A DNA stretch of 64,000 bases from Sternotherus odoratus (taxonomy: Eukaryota > Chordata > Testudines > Kinosternidae): contig JAVMKO010000001.1 of assembly GCA_032164245.1 (NCBI GenBank), positions 251,667,644-251,731,643 of the forward strand. The letters are read 5' to 3'. Position 1 is the first letter of the stretch. Each line of letters begins with the position of its first letter. Of the stretch, positions 22,943 through 33,890 are shown one piece after another. Below the pieces are notes generated by a model. That model ran no database searches. It was not told the origin of the DNA and was given only the letters and a program-made list of their open reading frames with translations. The translations under genes and the position numbers were made by a program.

Positions 22943-23562
22943 AGGGCTGAGCTACATTCTGGGGGGAAAGGGGGAGGGACTGGGGGACCTAAGATATGCA
23001 ACTTCAGCTACGCTATAGTCGCATATCTTAGGTCGACTAACCTGGCCATCCCTATGGCCGCGAGTCAACCGCGGCTGCTCCCCAGCTGACTCCGGGATGG
23101 TCTTCACTGGGGGGGGAGAGGGCGGAATCGACTGAATATACGCAACTTCAGCTATGTGAATAACGTAGCTGAAGTTGGCGTATCTTCAGCCGACTTACCT
23201 GCCGTCCTCATGGCAGCGGCAGTCGGCGACGCGCTCCCCCGTCGACTCCAGCTTGTGCCTTGTGACAAGCTGGAGTTATGGAGTCGACGGGGGCTCTGTG
23301 GGCGATCGATTTCTCACGTCTTAACCAGACGCGAGAAATCAATCGCTAAAAGAACACTTACTACCCGCTGATCCGGCGGGTAGTGAAGATGTACCCTCCG
23401 CTTACTCGTCTTGCCGAGGTGGAGTACAGGAATTGCCAAGGTGGAGTACAGGAATTGATTCGGGGATCGATTGATCACGTCTAGATGAGACACGATAAAA
23501 TCGATCCCCAATACATCAAAGCGCTACCTGCGATCCGGCGGGTAGTGTAGCTGTACCCTTAG
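22943..23562. mobile_element. Harbinger-type MITE with a second MITE nested inside
   Basis: The outer ends are GGGCTGAGCTACATTCTGG at the left and, on the complement, GGGTACAGCTACACTACCC at the right. The inner element starts near 23093 (GGGATGGTCTTCACT) and ends near 23395 (complement GGGTACATCTTCACTACCC). Both are built from successive hairpins: CAACTTCAGCTA/TAGCTGAAGTTG (around 23140-23178), CTCCAGCTTG/CAAGCTGGAG (around 23245-23276) and GATTTCTC/GAGAAATC (around 23308-23341). A 23-bp tandem copy of AGGTGGAGTACAGGAATTG lies at 23416-23460. No coding capacity. Flanking TWA duplications are degraded. Confidence 0.75.
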
Positions 23563-25153
23563 AGTCACAATTCCTGCTCTGATTTCCCTTCTTGCTCCAG
23601 AAAGGAAATAATCTGCGGGTGCCCTTAACCAGTAGCTGATAACTCCTCAGTCCCAGTATGGCCCCTGCTCTACTTCTTGGTGGTGCAGCCACATGCTGCC
23701 TCTGATTTGGGCTACACTGCAAAGAATGCCAGTACAAAAATTAGGATGTAGCAGACGATTTGTTTCACCCTTTATTCAGTCGGTATTTCATACAAACCTT
23801 GTTACAAAGCACTAGGCTGTTAGGGCTTTCATTGAAAGCAAAGAGATAAAGTAATTCTGGGCTGCGTATGCTTGGCTTGAAAGGGACGTGAAGGTTTCAG
23901 GGGGGGGAGGGGGGGGTTTGGATCTGACCTGGTGGCTTTCTGGTTTACAGTCACACAGGAAAAGCATTAATATGGAAAGGAAAAGAAGAGGAGGAACTGG
24001 TTTCCTGCTGTGCTTTTAAACTTACCAGTTCAGACTGGCTCTAATAACTCATCATCTAATATTCATTTACAAGTTACTACAGTAACAGCATGTCTGAGAG
24101 GAGAGCAGATTTATGGGTGTCAGCTGAGCTAATTAGACCAAATCCACTCAGAGACAAGAGAAATTCTTTCCTTAAGTCAGACAATTTCCAGCTTTCCCAA
24201 CAAGGCAATTTAAATCAGACATAAAACTTTCAGTAACATGTCCTGAACGTGCAGGGCTGTGACATAAAACATTCATTTTTACTAGAAGAAAAGAAACCCC
24301 GAATCAGGGGTTTCCAAACCCCCTCATCTGTAGAGATTTTATCGAATGTCAGGCTTCTTTAAGTGGTGTCCTAAGTTCCCCTTCGGAATCACAGAAACAT
24401 GCTGGATTTGAATGTGCCGCAGCCCAGCATGGGCTGCTCCAAACTTCAGTTTTGCAAGTGTCCTGCAGTCATGAGCAGTTGGGCCCACGCCATGAAGTGC
24501 ACATCTGAACTGGGATTTCACTCCTAATCCGTTTAAGATGTTGTGTTCAGATCCACATCTGGGCCCAAACTTTGAATCTTTGGGGGAGGAGCTTTGGGTG
24601 GGTTAGTATTATTTCAGTCCATTATTATGACAGGCCTGACCTGTGAATTCCGTATTGAAATCTGCACTTCTCCAACATTCAGAGATGATGGTGTGTGTTT
24701 AGAGTTTTTTTTAATGGGGTTCAAATCCATCTCCAGTCACAATTTGAAGTCGTAAGGCCAAAACCTGCTCCCTGCTCCAGCCCCTTTGTCCTGTTGCACC
24801 AGTGCAAAGGAGGCAGAAATCTACCCTAATGGGGCAGCTGAGGATGCCTCCATCAAGAGGGAATCCCTGAGGGAGCAGAGTTGGCGCCACTAGCTCCCTA
24901 CCTAGTCACCCGTGATGAAGGGAACTTGGGTAGCTGTCAGTGTCCCCTAGTTGGAGCATACTGCTCTCTGGTGATCCCTGTGTGGAGTGTAACCAGCTTT
25001 GAGGTTGGTCCATCTATGCCAGGGGCTGTAGCTTGGGGATTTGAGAGTGAAGAGTGGCTTAAAACCATCTCTGCTCACTATCTTCTCAACTGAAGCATGC
25101 AAAGCTCTAGCACAGCTGTGAATCTTGCCCATGTTTTGGAGAAACATAGGTTA
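23563..25153. other. unique intron sequence
   Basis: A G-run lies at about 23900-23917. No gene or identifiable transposon was seen. Confidence 0.55.
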
Positions 25154-25161
25154 GACTAGAA

Positions 25162-25797
25162 CAGGGGTGGGCAAACTTTTTGGCCTGAGGGCCACACTGG
25201 GCTTCAAAATTGTGCAGAGGGCCGGGTAGGGAAGGCCCCGCCCCGTATCCGACCCCCCAACCACTTCCTGCCCCCTGACTACCTCCCTCAGAATCCTGAC
25301 CTGTCCAACCTCCCCTTTCCTTGTCCCAATTGCCTCCTCCAGAGACCCCCCTACTCTAATTGCCCCCCAGGACTCCACCTCCTATCTAGCGCCCCTGCTA
25401 TCTGTTCCCTGACTGTCCCCTCCCGCAACCCCCCCCCAACCACCACCTCCGTCCCCAACCACCTACGCCCCCCCCCCCCCCAAACTGTCTTACCTGCTCA
25501 GCCGGGCACGGGGCTTGTTGGGCTTGGCCAGGCACCTCTGGCCAGGAGTGCAGTGCCCCGCAGCTTGCCGCGCTCTGCCTGGCCCCCTGGCCAGGAGCGT
25601 GGGGCCGCATGGCTTGCTGTGCTCAGCCCGGCCACCCAGCTGGGAGTGCAGGGCCATGCGGCTTGCCGCGCTTGGCCCGGGGCCGGGATTGGGGGGGGGG
25701 GGGGAAACTGGCCTCTCCCTCGGCCCAAGCTTGCAGGCCGGATAAAAATGGCCAGCGGGCCACATGTGGCCCGCAGGCCATAGTTTGCTCACATCTG
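25162..25797. mobile_element. Non-autonomous hAT, GGGCAAAC family, copy 3
   Basis: The left end CAGGGGTGGGCAAAC and the right end (complement CAGATGTGAGCAAAC) are inverted repeats. The duplication is GACTAGAA (25154-25161) and GACTAGAG (25798-25805), 7 of 8 identical. The interior is C-rich on the plus strand (opposite orientation to copies 1 and 2) and holds long artefactual frames. Runs of C near 25470-25485 and of G near 25690 are present. Confidence 0.88.
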
Positions 25798-25805
25798 GAC
25801 TAGAG

Positions 25806-26530
25806 TGTGCACAACTAATTGGCAAAGCTGAGGTACTATTCTGCTAATCTGGTCTAGCTGTCCCACATGGGTAGAAACCACAGTGTTAAAGATCATTGGA
25901 AAGAGAACAGAGGAAAAACCTTCAGGGTCCTAAATAATTGCACATAATCTTACATGTCTACTCCCTGAACCACCTGTACTCCACCAATGACACCAGCCTG
26001 AATTTCCTGCTTGTCCACTAGTCCAATAGGCAGCTCTTTTCCCCCCCCTGTCCAACCTCTTGTACATGGCAAAAACCTCCCAATTCTGGTGTCTTCATTC
26101 AAATCCCATGATAAGACTCACCTTTTTCAGGATGTCCATAAGAAGTCAATCAAACATAATTATCTTTTAAAAAAAATCTTAATTGAGTTATCAAGATGTA
26201 CATATACCTAAACCCAATAAGTGTGTGTGAGAGATCTTATTGCTGGAAACCTTTCTTTGCTCAACCCAATGCCCTCCTTCTTTGCTGCCCCCACATCATG
26301 CTTGAAGTGTAAAATGTAAGGGGGAGAAATTTTTCTGTTTGTTCTATTAGAGCCTGATCAAAATCCCACTGATGACAGTAGAAAACCTTCCATGATGTCC
26401 AAGGGAACTGGGACAGGCCCTAAGCCCCAGATCCTCATAGGAATTTAGGCACCCAGCTCCCATTCAGAGGTCTGGGTTCCTAGTATGTGACATAATTTTG
26501 AGCACTATAAAAATAAATAACAATTGTGAA
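25806..26530. other. unique sequence with a partial palindromic repeat
   Basis: AGATCCTCATAGGAATTTAGGCACC at about 26410-26455 is one arm of the inverted-repeat family also seen at 38434 and 51497. Nothing else recognised. Confidence 0.45.
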
Positions 26531-26815
26531 AGAAAGGCTGGTCTTATGGTTAAAACCATCATCTGGGACTCAGGAGAGCAGAGGTCCATTCCTAGATTTG
26601 CCACGGACCTTGTGTGAGTTAGTCTCTCTCAATTCCCCATCTGTAAATTGCGGGATAATATTTCTTCCCCTCACCCTTTGTCTAGGTTATCTACTTAGAT
26701 GTTTTTTAGGGGACAGACTGTCCATAGCTATGTGTATGTACAACACCTCGCACAATATAGCCTCATGCTCAGTTGAAGGCTGTAGAAGCACAAATAATAA
26801 TGAAAGTGCCTCCTA
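26530..26815 (+). repeat. MIR SINE (ancient), nearly complete
   Basis: Segments follow MIR in order: GGTTAAAACCATCATC (A-box region), GGTCCATTCCTAG (B-box remnant), the core GTTAGTCTCTCTCAATTCCCC, ATCTGTAAATTGCGGGATAATA, and a tail with CAACACCTCGCACAATATAG. It is non-coding. Confidence 0.8.
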
Positions 26816-27597
26816 TTCTGCTGTTTGGGTGTTTTTTTCTTTATGTGATATTTACATTTTTAGCAAGGGATCAGTTTGGAGTCTCTTTAGTTTTGAGTCT
26901 GTATAGTTTTGAGTCTCTACAGGATTGACCCTAGTCATTCTCTATAGTACAAGATTGACCATAATTTATCATTACTTTGCTGGCTTCTGAAAGTGTGACT
27001 TGAGTTTAAGTATTCAGGGTTTTAAGAGAAAAATGCACTCCTCCCTACAAATATCTTCAGGTTCTGGAAACAAAAACAAGAGTTCATGGAAATTTCACTC
27101 ACTCCGTGTAAATTATGTTGCTACATCAATAATAAATTCTTTGTAGTGGGGAAGGGGGAATTTCCATGGGAACAGAAGCCACAAATATTTTTGTTAGATT
27201 CAAAATATTAATCTGCTCCTCTTCCCACTTCCCCCTTGAATTCTGTGTATTTATCTTCCAGAAGTCAGCTTGTTCCCAGGCAGAGAAGCGCAAGTAGAGG
27301 GGGGAAAAAGGAGGCTGGATTTAGTCAGAGAAGACAATTTTCCACCTACATCAAGCAAATTATATCTATTAATAGCGGGATGGTTTAAGAGGTTTTATTT
27401 TAATTTTTTTTACATTACGCAATACAATTATGAAAGGTACCAGATTGACAGCTCTGGGGACTGAGGAGCTCTGTCTGCAGAAGTACAGCACAGACAGCCA
27501 TGGTGTTTGTTTTTTCCACACTACCCAGCCAAGTTGCCTCAAGCCAAAACTGGGGGAAACCCAGGCTACCTTGTCAGCAAATGCGAATAGTTTTGAT
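26816..27597. other. unique intron sequence
   Basis: Nothing recognised. Confidence 0.5.
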
Positions 27598-27717
27598 ACC
27601 CCAACCCAGGCTGAGTAGCACCTTCCTCCTTGAATAGTCCCACTAAATATAGTGGAGCTGCTTGCAGAGTAAGGCACAACTCAGTATAACTATAGGAAGC
27701 AGAATCTGGCCCTTAAT
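27598..27717 (+). repeat. Dispersed repeat ending in AGAATCTGGCCCTTA
   Basis: The right end GCAGAATCTGGCCCTTAATA is the same terminal sequence as the right end of the MITE at 28571-28692. The left end is not clear, so this is a partial or diverged copy. Confidence 0.5.
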
Positions 27718-28570
27718 AACTGTGTGTGGCTATGGATTGGAAAGGGCAGCTATTGTCAATTTGCCTATGGCACAAAATTCTGTGAGCTGGCACAGGGGTA
27801 ACACAGTGTGTGACCAGCAGAGGCATTGGGCCGGTCATACCACTTCTCAAACCTCCAGATTTAATTGTGGAAGAAAACTAATTTGCCGCTCTTGCCATTA
27901 TCAGGACAAATTCTCATCTCAGTCCTTCATATGAAAAGCACTAGACCAAATGAATGATTACTGACCCATGATACCTATTAGAGATTACACTTGGGTCATC
28001 TCATTTGTTGGTTTAACACAAGAAATGAAGGGCCCTAGCACGGCTGTCACAAGACTTGAATTGATAATGAGAGAACATCGTCTTTATGAGAGACTTATTC
28101 TAGCACAACACACAGGAAAACGGACTGAGAACAAGACCTTGAACCTTAGCCTTTAGTCACAGGAACCTGGCAGGACATACCTCTCACTCTGGTGTCCTGG
28201 CATTACTACCTGGAAGTGCAATACATGCAGTGATGCATTTCAGTACTAAAAGGAGTCTTCATATATACAGATAAGTGCTCTTGTCTTTCGCTTCACCCTT
28301 CGCCTACATCACTGCACACAGCTAAATTGCACACTCGGGTGTTTTTGAATCAAAAGAAGTTAAACTGATGGGCCAATTCATTTTCAACAACAGCAGTCTA
28401 GTTGGGCTCCTGCGCTCATTGCCCAAGTCTGATTGCAAACCAGGTCTCTGCTGCCAAGTGACAAAATTGCACTTTAAAAAGTATCCTTGAGGCTGAAAAA
28501 GAAACACTTCTTACAACTTTAAAATGACTGATGCACTCCATGGCTAATCCACCCACAGACCACAAATCAC

Positions 28571-28692
28571 TAAGGGCTAGATTCTGCTGCCCTTTACTTA
28601 GGCTGACTAGTACTTTACTCTGCTAGCCGCTCTGGGAGCACTCACAAACTAAGGTACAACACACATCTCAGGGTGGCAGAATCTGGCCCTTA
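28571..28692. mobile_element. Short MITE with GGGCCAGATTCTGC inverted repeats
   Basis: 122 bp with terminal inverted repeats TAAGGGCTAGATTCTGC and, on the complement, TAAGGGCCAGATTCTGC (16 of 17 identical). TA dinucleotides at both ends could be the target duplication, as in mariner-type elements. Related ends occur near 27700, 39370, 41030 and 58960. No coding sequence. Confidence 0.75.
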
Positions 28693-30549
28693 TAGTTTAA
28701 GACAGAATTGACTGCTCAAAGCTACTTTCTTTCAAGTGATAGGGAGGGGTCCAGAAGCCCACCGCTCCACCAGCAGTTCCTGGAGACATTCAGCCGGCCT
28801 GCCTGTGCAGCACATATGTGGGCAGAATGCCCTGACTACACTCAGTTGGCTTCTATACCGCCTTCTTGGAGCTGTATTTTATCCCCCTCCACTACCCTCA
28901 TGGTGTGGGAGGACGGCAGAGCCATGGCTTGTCTCTTCTGCAATGCGCTCCACTACTAGCAGCATTACCTCTCCTTTATGCTCAGAGAAGCCCAAAGACC
29001 AGCATGATGGCCGCTGCCCAAGTAGGGTTATGCGAGGTGGGAATTTACATACAAGCCATACAAGGCTACCTACAGTGTGGGCACCAGTGTGCAATCTGCT
29101 TTGGATTTAGAGCCTTCAGGCCAAGAGGTATGTATGAAAACAGGGACCTACGTCTTCCCTACCCCTTGGGTGGTCATTTACGCCTATGCAAAGGGAGTTC
29201 AATGTGGGTCTAAAATGGTACCAAACCAGAATGGTAGGGCCAGATCCTTAGCTAGTGTAAAGTCATGTATCGCCATTGACACTGATTTACTCCAGTTTAG
29301 AATCAGGAGAGTTTTACACCTGCTTTGCACCTCTTTTTGCATGGGTGTAATGACTACACAAAGGGAAGGGCACAGTCAGGTCCTGGTGCTTTTGTAGCTG
29401 TTGTTGTTAATGCGGTCATGGAGATGACACCTCTTCCCTCTCCCCCCCATTTGCCAGCTTATCCCTTCATCACACAGGCTGTCTTTCAGTTCTTTAAAGG
29501 TTTCCTCTCCTTTCTTTTATGGGATTTGACCTTTCCTGACCCAAGGCTGTGAAAGCAGCTTTGCAATGCTGGACATGCAGGTCACAAAAGACTTGTATTT
29601 CCATTTTGCATCTTTTGTGAGCCTACTTGTCATTTGTTTCAGGTTCCTCCTTACGTGGAGGCCTGCAAAGGGGAGCCATGCTGCAGCCTTTGGTCTTACT
29701 CCAATTCTCTGATTGTATCCAATTCCCTGCTTGTATTGATCAGTAACAAATAATACATTAAGTAATTGGAAAAACCAGATCCGCTTCTCCCCCTTCCTTT
29801 CACTCCAGGGCTATTTATCATAACAGCAGAAAAAATGTGCAGAAGCTGAATCAGCCATGGCTTAAAGTGGCCAGGAATAATTCAAAGGAATAGCTTGCAG
29901 TGGAACTCCGGTGTTACGTTAAATACTTACGGCTGTGATAACAATCTCAGTCATGCTAGGGCAAGTCAGGAGTAACAGACATCAGTGAAATTTGGGGTCT
30001 CTGCATTTTGAAGGTACTGGTCATATCTCACTTCATGTATAGCTTTCTTCTATGCTCACAGGGATGCAATGTCAAACACCAAGCAGGAGAAATATGTTTC
30101 TATCTCTAATATAAACACCTATTACTGTGATAGCTGGGTGCCAGGCAAAATAATAATCAATCATCATCATAATTAATAAGTATAATGTAACTAGGATGAT
30201 AAAATAGAAAGGCTAATAAAGAGGTTGGGGGGAGGGGGGAGAATCCACAATTTTATTCCCATTCCTGGATACTGAAATGGCATTGGCAGAAGACTAAAGG
30301 GTGAATGAATTCTTCAGTCGGAGAAATCAAAGCTCAAAAGGCCTGACAGGACTTTCAAGAAACAATGTGACAGTAATATATAAGATGGAGTATTGGGTAG
30401 GGTGAATACAAGGACCACAACCTCCTGCTACTATTAGGACATGAAAAAATATCGGTACACACCAATGTCTCCCAAAATAGCATTATTTGCTACACATGCT
30501 TTCCCTTACAGAGACCTTTCTGCTTGAGATCACAGGAGAGAAGGTGGAG
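28693..30549. other. unique sequence with a diverged repeat
   Basis: At 29229-29400 GGGCCAGATCCTTAGCTAG opens a stretch that looks like a diverged relative of the 28571 MITE. Several overlapping frames at 28700-29400 have no recognisable family. Otherwise nothing is seen. Confidence 0.5.
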
Positions 30550-30748
30550 CACAGGTGAGCTGGGGCCGTGATCGGTTCCACTGTGCCTCCCCTCCCCCCG
30601 TTACTTGCTGTGGGCGGTCCTCCCCATGCGCCCCTGCTCCAGATCACCTCTGCTCCACCGCCTCCCCTAACAGCGCTTTTTGGTGCCCCCAACCACCTGG
30701 CGCCCTAGGCGGCCGCCTAGTTTGCCTAGTGGTTGCACCGGCCCTGGA
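30550..30748 (-). mobile_element. hAT MITE, CAGGGCCG family, end fragment
   Basis: The right end, on the complement, reads CAGGGCCGGTGCAACCACTA, then CTAGGCGGCCGCCTAGG, matching the left end of the 18691 element. The other end is missing or diverged and no duplication partner was found, so the left border is approximate. Confidence 0.7.
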
Positions 30749-31843
30749 TGCAGAGATATGGGGCCGTACCTCAGAATATTATGGTAGAACAACATCCGGG
30801 GCAACTTAAATGATCTAGAGCTAAAGCTGAAGCCATAGCAACTTCCTTCGTAAATCATTCTGTCATTCTCATGCTTCTGGAATTAACGTAGTGGTCTCTC
30901 AACAACAGCTGGTTGTTACATATTTCACGTTAGGTACTGAAACACCCTGGGGTGAATTACCAATAAACCTTGCTTGGGGGACCTGGAGGTATCGGGGTTG
31001 GTAACAGCAGACATGCAGCCTTTCACCTCTAAGGTTACAAGTGCAAATCCACCCTGGGCCAGTAGTGGCCACAGGTTGTTCCCATCTGACTGGCCTATGT
31101 GTCATGAATCTGGTAGTCCCACATCCATTGCCAGTGCATGGGAGTTCACATGACAAAAACAACCATCCCAATTCACACTCTTGCTGATAGTCTCGAGAGG
31201 ACCAAGTCTGCATGGACACTACGCTACCTTCTCATGCTTTGTGTGGTTCCATGCAGGGCAGGACTGGGACATGGGAGTGAAGTAGTGTAGCTTGACTTTG
31301 GCTGTCCATATCATAACTGTTCAGTGGGTAAATAACTTCCTTCAGACTCTAGGGCTGCCATTCTGTCACTCTTCCTAAACATTAAGTTAATGTGAGAGGG
31401 AAAATAATAAGCCTTACTTAGGAAAGCCTTTTCTTCTGGGGGGTTATGTTCACCTATATTGTTATATTTGTCTTCTTTATTAAAAAAAAACCCTTTCTTC
31501 TGTCGACTATGCATTGTATTGGCAGCTTTTCTGGAACCATTTCAATTCACAGATTGTACTGTAGCCCTTCTGTTGACATAAAAGGCCACTGGAGATTTGA
31601 CTTCACTATCAATGGAGCAGTTATAATACTGTGCAAAGCACCCTTGAAATCAATGTGAGTCTCCACGCACATAAATTGTAGAAAGAAGAGTCAATGTGTC
31701 TCATAAAGTCATGTTAAGTAGATACAAAACCTGCAGCACAACCACATTTCAAACCTCAACACGAACCTCTTCCTCTCTCTCAGAGATAGTTCGGAACTTT
31801 TAGTCATTGTAGTATTTGTGAGAGCTCTCCGTTGACAATCCAA
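30749..31843. other. unique intron sequence
   Basis: Nothing recognised. Confidence 0.5.
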
Positions 31844-32189
31844 GGGTATGTCTTCACAATGAAATTAGGTCGATTACCTTGCAGTTGATTTTTGGAAGCA
31901 GATTGTATAAAGTCGATTTTGTGCGTCCCCACAAAACACAGCAAGTCGGCAGCGTCTGTCCACACAACTGTGGCAAGCGTCGACATAGCGAGTGGTGCAC
32001 TGTGGGTAGCTATCCCACAGTTCCTGGAGACCCCAGCAGGCACCACTTCAAGTGGTGCACTGTGGGTAGACATTTCATTATTTCGCACCCTTTTTTCGCG
32101 CTGCCGACACCATTTCGAGTGGTGCACTGTGGGTAGGCATCTCATTATTTCACCCCCTTTCTCCGCGCTGACACCATAGCAGTTCAAGC

Positions 32190-32475
32190 ATGGAGCCTGC
32201 TCAGGTCACCACTGCAGTAATGGCCATTGTGAACACTTTGCGCCTTGTTGTGGACTTTATGCTGCAGCGTATGCACAGGAACGCGATCAGGAGACGACTG
32301 CGCTATCAGGAGAGTGACGACAGTGATGAGGACATGGACATGGACCTGGACACTGACGTCTTTGAAAGTAGGGGGTCGGACAATCTGGCAATTTTGGTGG
32401 CAATGGGGCAGGCTCATGCTATGGAACGCTGATTCTGAGCCAGAGAAACAAGCACTGACTGGTGGGATCGCAAGC
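32190..32475 (+). pseudogene. Harbinger transposase, N-terminal remnant
   Basis: The frame opens with MEPAQVTTAVMAIVNTL, then basic (RMHRNAIRRRLR) and acidic (ESDDSDEDMDMDLDTD) stretches, as in Harbinger transposases before their nuclease domain. It meets TGA at 32430. Read through, the same frame gives ER-stop-F-stop-ARETSTDWWDR, the conserved lead-in to the transposase core, and then diverges at about 32475. So two nonsense changes and a deletion of the DDE nuclease have inactivated it. Downstream plus-strand sequence to 32867 (an open frame with no recognised family) may be leftover 3' coding or UTR. Confidence 0.8.
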
Positions 32476-32863
32476 GAACGGCTAGCCACCCACTGTGATT
32501 CTTTCCCTCCTCCCCCACCCACCAAACACACACATGCTGCCTAGGTTACTGGGTGCAGAGTCCCCTACTTACAGTCCCATATTTCAAACAGGCAACCTTG
32601 AACGACATCACTCTGCTGAGGAGCACACAGAGAGATAGAGAACGGATGTTGCTGGAATGTCAGCAAGCCCAGGGGCCATTTGCTGCCATGCTCTGTTATT
32701 CTGTGGTACCAGACTACTTACTACTATCCTGGCATGGGAGAGTGTCCTACCATGGAGGACGAAACATGGCTGCTCTCCCCAGAAACCTCCTGAAGAAGGT
32801 TCAACGTTATCCGCAAGACAGCTTCATGGAAATGTCCCTGGAGGATTTTCGCATTCCAAGTCC

Positions 32864-33511
32864 TTAGGGCAAGTTAATCATTAATAAATGCTTCCTTTTT
32901 AAATCATGCCTTATCTCATCCCTAAAGGGACACTCACCAGAGGTTCCTTCGCCGGCTGGGGTACCACCTTGGGAGGGTTGGGAGGGTGCTGGCTCCAGGG
33001 TGATAAACAGCTCCTGGCTGTCTGCTAACAGGGTCTCTCCGCTTGCCTGCTGCTGCTCCATGGTATTTCCTTCCTCATCACCTTCGTCATCTGAATCCTC
33101 ATGCCTCAGGAGTAGCCCATCGGTGGAGTCCACGGACTGCGGTGTGACGGTGGTGGGCTCCCCACCCCCATAATTTGATTGTTTGTTGTAGAACCGGCAT
33201 GTCCATGGCAGTCCCCCAGAGTGTCCATTTACCTCTTTGGCTTTCTGGAACACTTGCCTCAGCTCCTTAATTTTCACGCGGCACTGTTGGGCATCCCTGT
33301 TGTGGCCCCTTTCCAGCATGGCCTTGGAGACTCTGGCAAACGTGTTGGCATTCCGTTTGTTGTTGCGGAGTTCCAACATCACAGATTCCTCTCCCCAGAT
33401 AGCGATCAGATCCAACACCTCCGGCGTGGACCATGCTGGAGCTCTTTTCCTCTGGTTGGTCTCCTGTGCTGCTGAGCTCTGCATGGTGGCTTGTGCTGAT
33501 GAGCTCTGCAT
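32864..33511 (-). CDS. Harbinger-associated Myb/SANT-like DNA-binding protein (second exon missing)
   Basis: A 215-codon intact frame. Residues about 22-105 form a Myb/SANT-like (trihelix-type) domain: KRAPAWSTPEVLDLIAIWG with tryptophans at 27 and 39, then RVKIKELRQVFQKAKEVNG and LPWTCRFY. An acidic stretch (EDSDDEGDEEGN) and a Ser/Pro-rich part (QELFITLEPAPSQPSQGG) follow. In PIF/Harbinger elements such a partner protein brings the transposase to the nucleus and to the element ends. The last residues are probably intron read-through: after GEGTSG the minus strand has a consensus donor, CTG|GTGAGTG, at 32938/32937, and no second exon is visible. The frame is uninterrupted, but function is unproven. 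A start further upstream in this frame was not evident. Confidence 0.8.
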   Translation of the reverse strand: MQSSSAQATMQSSAAQETNQRKRAPAWSTPEVLDLIAIWGEESVMLELRNNKRNANTFARVSKAMLERGHNRDAQQCRVKIKELRQVFQKAKEVNGHSGGLPWTCRFYNKQSNYGGGEPTTVTPQSVDSTDGLLLRHEDSDDEGDEEGNTMEQQQASGETLLADSQELFITLEPAPSQPSQGGTPAGEGTSGECPFRDEIRHDLKRKHLLMINLP

Positions 33512-33890
33512 GGCAAGTGACCTGTGCAGGTGAGCTCGCCACGCTGGCCAAGCAGGAAATGAAATTCAGATGTTCCCGGGGCTTTTCCTGTCTACCTGGC
33601 TGGAGCAGTGAGTTGAGAGGGCTATCCAGAGCGGTCACAGTGGAGCATTGTGGCTGCTGTCCAGAGCGGTCACAGTGGAGTATTGTGGGACAGCTCTTGG
33701 AGGCCAATAACGTCCCCACTAATCCACAGTCGACCCAGAGAGGTCGATTTTAGCACTACTCCCCGTGTTGGGGAGGAGTACAGAAATCGATTTTGAGGGC
33801 CCTTTAAATCCACGCAAATGGCGGCCGTGTGAGTTTTATGTCGACTTAACGCCACTAAAGTAGACGTTAAGCTGTAGTGGAGACCAGGCC

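Larger units (their letters stand above)
31844..33890. mobile_element. PIF/Harbinger transposon with internal deletion
   Basis: About 2.05 kb. The ends share the Harbinger/MITE motif: left AGGGTATGTCTTCACAATG and right, on the complement, AGGCCTGGTCTCCACTACAG. Sub-terminal sequence is rich in GTCGA and CGATT, as in the MITEs at 22943, 43344 and 47550. A GTGGTGCACTGTGGGTAG block recurs three times at 31990-32140 and may be a transposase-binding array. Two convergent genes lie inside: a truncated transposase on the plus strand and a Myb/SANT-like protein on the minus strand. The catalytic part of the transposase is gone, so the element is non-autonomous. A plus-strand AATAAA is at about 32883. 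Confidence 0.82.

Noticed and set aside
23416..23460. Short direct repeats as a possible CRISPR array
   Set aside because: Only two adjacent copies without spacers, inside a eukaryotic MITE.
25490..25828. Overlapping frames on both strands (up to 111 codons)
   Set aside because: They lie inside the GC-rich interior of a hAT element.
28700..29400. Cluster of overlapping plus-strand frames of 80-124 codons
   Set aside because: Three frames overlap, none has a recognisable domain, and no splice signals support them.
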